Origin: Bifidobacterium italicum
GTDB lineage: Bacteria; Actinomycetota; Actinomycetes; Actinomycetales; Bifidobacteriaceae
Direction of reading: 5' to 3'
DNA length: 63,403 nt
Assembly: GCF_002286915.1 (NCBI RefSeq)
Contig: NZ_MVOG01000007.1
Span: 1 to 63,403, forward strand
Part shown: positions 62,022-63,403 of the stretch, piece by piece
How positions within the stretch are numbered: position 1 is the stretch's first letter
How the letters are laid out: the number at the start of each line of letters is the position of its first letter
Notes under the pieces: generated by a model
The model's database searches: none
What the model was told of the DNA's origin: nothing
Seen by the model: the letters and a program-made list of their open reading frames with translations, nothing else
Position numbers and translations under genes: made by a program

Positions 62022-62749
62022 GCGCCGCGCACCTCCGCGCCCTCGTTGGGGTCGACGGCGCCGGCGAGCGCCGTGTCGGCGAGGTCGGCGCGGTAGATGA
62101 ACTGGTCGTCGGTGTTCAGGCCCTCGGCCAGTCCGGCGTCCTCGGGGTGGTCGGCGGCGATGCGTTCGGCGGCGCGCGTCAGGCCCTTGTGGTCGTAGAA
62201 GCCGTAGTCGCAGCTCGAATCGGTGTGCAGGAAGAACGCGCGCACGCCGTCGGCGCGCAGGCGGGCGAGCAGCCGGCGCCACAGCGCGCCGCCGACGCCG
62301 ATGCCGCGCGCGTCGGGGCTGACCATGAACAGCTCGAGCTCGGCCTGCGTCGTCTCGTCGACGTCGGCGTCCTCCTCGAGGATGCGTTCGCGCACGAAGA
62401 AGCCGTCCTCGAACATCGTGACGACGGCGGCGCCGCGCGGGTCGGCGGCGATGAGCGCGCGGACACGTTCGAGCTCGTCGTGGGCCTGGGCGAACAGCGT
62501 CGGCGCGCCGGCGACGCGCGCGAGCGTGATGCCGGCGAAGACGCCGTCGTCCGTTTCGGCGAGGTCCGACGATGTGCTCGCCTCGAGGTAGTGCAGCGTC
62601 AGGTAGCGCGCGATGAGCGGCGCGAGCGGCGTGCCGGCGATGCCCTCGCGCTGCGGCCAGACGCGGTCGAAGCAGGCGGCGACGGCGTCGAGGTCCTCCC
62701 ATCGCATCGGACGGTAGTCGACGTGACGTGCGTTGTTGTTCGCATCCAT
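62018..62749 (-). CDS. GNAT-family N-acetyltransferase
   Basis: A 243-residue acetyltransferase. Acetyl-CoA is bound by ARGIGVGGALWRRLLARL (motif A, near residue 150), and SSCDYGFYDHKGL in the C-terminal part is the usual GNAT end. The acceptor is unknown. ATG 62749 was chosen because AAGGAG lies eight bases upstream; ATG 62755 is only two bases from that site. It is coupled with the MFS transporter and may modify the compound that is exported (inference). Confidence 0.87.
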   Translation of the reverse strand: MDANNNARHVDYRPMRWEDLDAVAACFDRVWPQREGIAGTPLAPLIARYLTLHYLEASTSSDLAETDDGVFAGITLARVAGAPTLFAQAHDELERVRALIAADPRGAAVVTMFEDGFFVRERILEEDADVDETTQAELELFMVSPDARGIGVGGALWRRLLARLRADGVRAFFLHTDSSCDYGFYDHKGLTRAAERIAADHPEDAGLAEGLNTDDQFIYRADLADTALAGAVDPNEGAEVRGA

Positions 62750-62890
62750 GTGCATTGCTCCTTCATTCATCATGCATTCGCATTGCGCATGTGTGCCCGC
62801 CCACGCATGCCTTGGGACGGCTTCCGATCGCGCGCATCCGCGCAGTGCGTTCCCCTGCGCCGGACCGGTCGAGCCGGGTCCCGGATGCGC

Positions 62891-62927
62891 ACGGGCGCCG
62901 CCGGAGCGTCCCTCCGGCGGCGCCCGT
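62891..62927. terminator. Perfect 16-bp hairpin before the helicase gene end
   Basis: ACGGGCGCCGCCGGAG (62891-62906) is the exact complement of CTCCGGCGGCGCCCGT (62912-62927) with a five-base loop, about 107 bases beyond the stop of the partial helicase gene. The rest of the 284-base gap (62750-63033) shows nothing else. Confidence 0.7.
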
Positions 62928-63033
62928 GCCGTCAGCGCATCAGTGTAGCCAGCGGCGTCGATTGCGTCCGGCCTCCATGCCGTCCGCGTACGGCGGCGCG
63001 CGTCCGCGGCCGCCGTCGCTCCGTCAGCCGGCC

Positions 63034-63402
63034 TCAGACGGCGTCGTCATCGTCGAAGGCGATGCCTTCGCGGATCTCGCGGATGATCGTCGTCTCGTCC
63101 TTCGTCCCGGCGTCGATTTGGCGGTCGGCCTCCTTCGCTTCGGAGACGTAGTACAGCGCGCCGTCGACCGTCTCGAGCGGCACGCCGCGCGCCTTGGCGA
63201 GCATGAGCCGGTAGAAGTCGAGCTGGCGCAGCTTCTCCTCGATTTCCCTGGGTCTGCTCGGCCTGCGTCCGGTCTTCCAGTCGACGACGGTGAAGCGCTT
63301 CGCGTCGTCGTGCGGGTCGAGGCCGCCGACGAAGACGGCGTCGAGCTTGCCCTGTACGAGGTTGTCGACGCCGTCGATCGCGACGACGATCGATTCCTCG
63401 GC
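63034..63402 (-). CDS. UvrD/AdnAB-type ATP-dependent helicase-nuclease, C-terminal part
   Basis: The last 122 residues of a larger protein that continues beyond the right edge. GKLDAVF followed by TVVDWKTGR is the metal-binding core of a PD-(D/E)XK (Cas4/RecB-like) nuclease, and QLDFYRLMLAKARG is the usual QxxxY segment after it. This domain ends actinobacterial UvrD-like helicases of the AdnA/AdnB group, which resect double-strand breaks. The stop is TGA at 63034-63036. The upstream helicase domain cannot be seen, so the exact type is open. Confidence 0.88.
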   Translation of the reverse strand, partial: AEESIVVAIDGVDNLVQGKLDAVFVGGLDPHDDAKRFTVVDWKTGRRPSRPREIEEKLRQLDFYRLMLAKARGVPLETVDGALYYVSEAKEADRQIDAGTKDETTIIREIREGIAFDDDDAV

Positions 63403-63403
63403 G

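Overview
The window is GC-rich, densely coded chromosomal DNA that reads like an anaerobic actinobacterium, most likely Bifidobacteriaceae (Bifidobacterium or a close relative). This is inferred from gene content, not from a database search. The main clues are the oxygen-sensitive class III ribonucleotide reductase pair (nrdD/nrdG), an actinobacterial-type type VII secretion locus with EccB, EccC, EccD and mycosin, the rnj-dapA-dapB arrangement, and a two-ATPase CoA-dehydratase-activase fusion.

Layout. 1-800: the 3' end of an insertion-sequence transposase and a cluster of repeated IS-end-like sequence. 1-15.6 kb: a glutamate-cysteine ligase-family gene, a 1596-residue activase fusion, a membrane-anchored protein of unknown function, nrdG and nrdD (the latter with two NrdR-like boxes upstream), exonuclease VII (xseA, xseB) and a membrane-bound EEP-family hydrolase. 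15.9-23.5 kb: tRNA-Arg(CCT) with its own promoter and terminator, a DUF4391-type gene, an exopolyphosphatase (Ppx/GppA), an aminotransferase overlapping a Vsr mismatch endonuclease, an oxidoreductase and an unrecognised helical protein. 23.6-30.2 kb: a co-oriented cluster of C45-type hydrolase, bleomycin-hydrolase-type aminopeptidase, amino-acid permease and S10 serine carboxypeptidase, which looks like a peptide or amino-acid amide utilisation unit. 30.5-32.6 kb: def and glmM.

32.8-53.6 kb: a type VII secretion system built from two divergent transcription units. The leftward unit starts with two WXG100 proteins. It continues through two tandem subtilisin-like proteases, five reading frames for secreted or helical substrate-like proteins, a small coiled-coil protein, an EccD-like membrane protein and an RDD-FHA protein, and ends in a three-ATPase EccC. 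The rightward unit is eccD-eccB-mycP. No EccE, EspG or EccA homologue was recognised. One large substrate reading frame is split at a run of six G residues. This locus is the most unusual part of the window.

53.7-63.4 kb: housekeeping genes on the minus strand, namely aminopeptidase N, RNase J, dapA, dapB, a major-facilitator transporter translationally coupled to a GNAT acetyltransferase, and the C-terminal nuclease domain of a UvrD/AdnAB-type helicase running off the right edge.

Many gene ends carry long perfect GC-rich hairpins without a clear U tract. Start sites were chosen by Shine-Dalgarno position and by ATGA/GTGA overlaps where visible. No CRISPR array or rRNA was seen.
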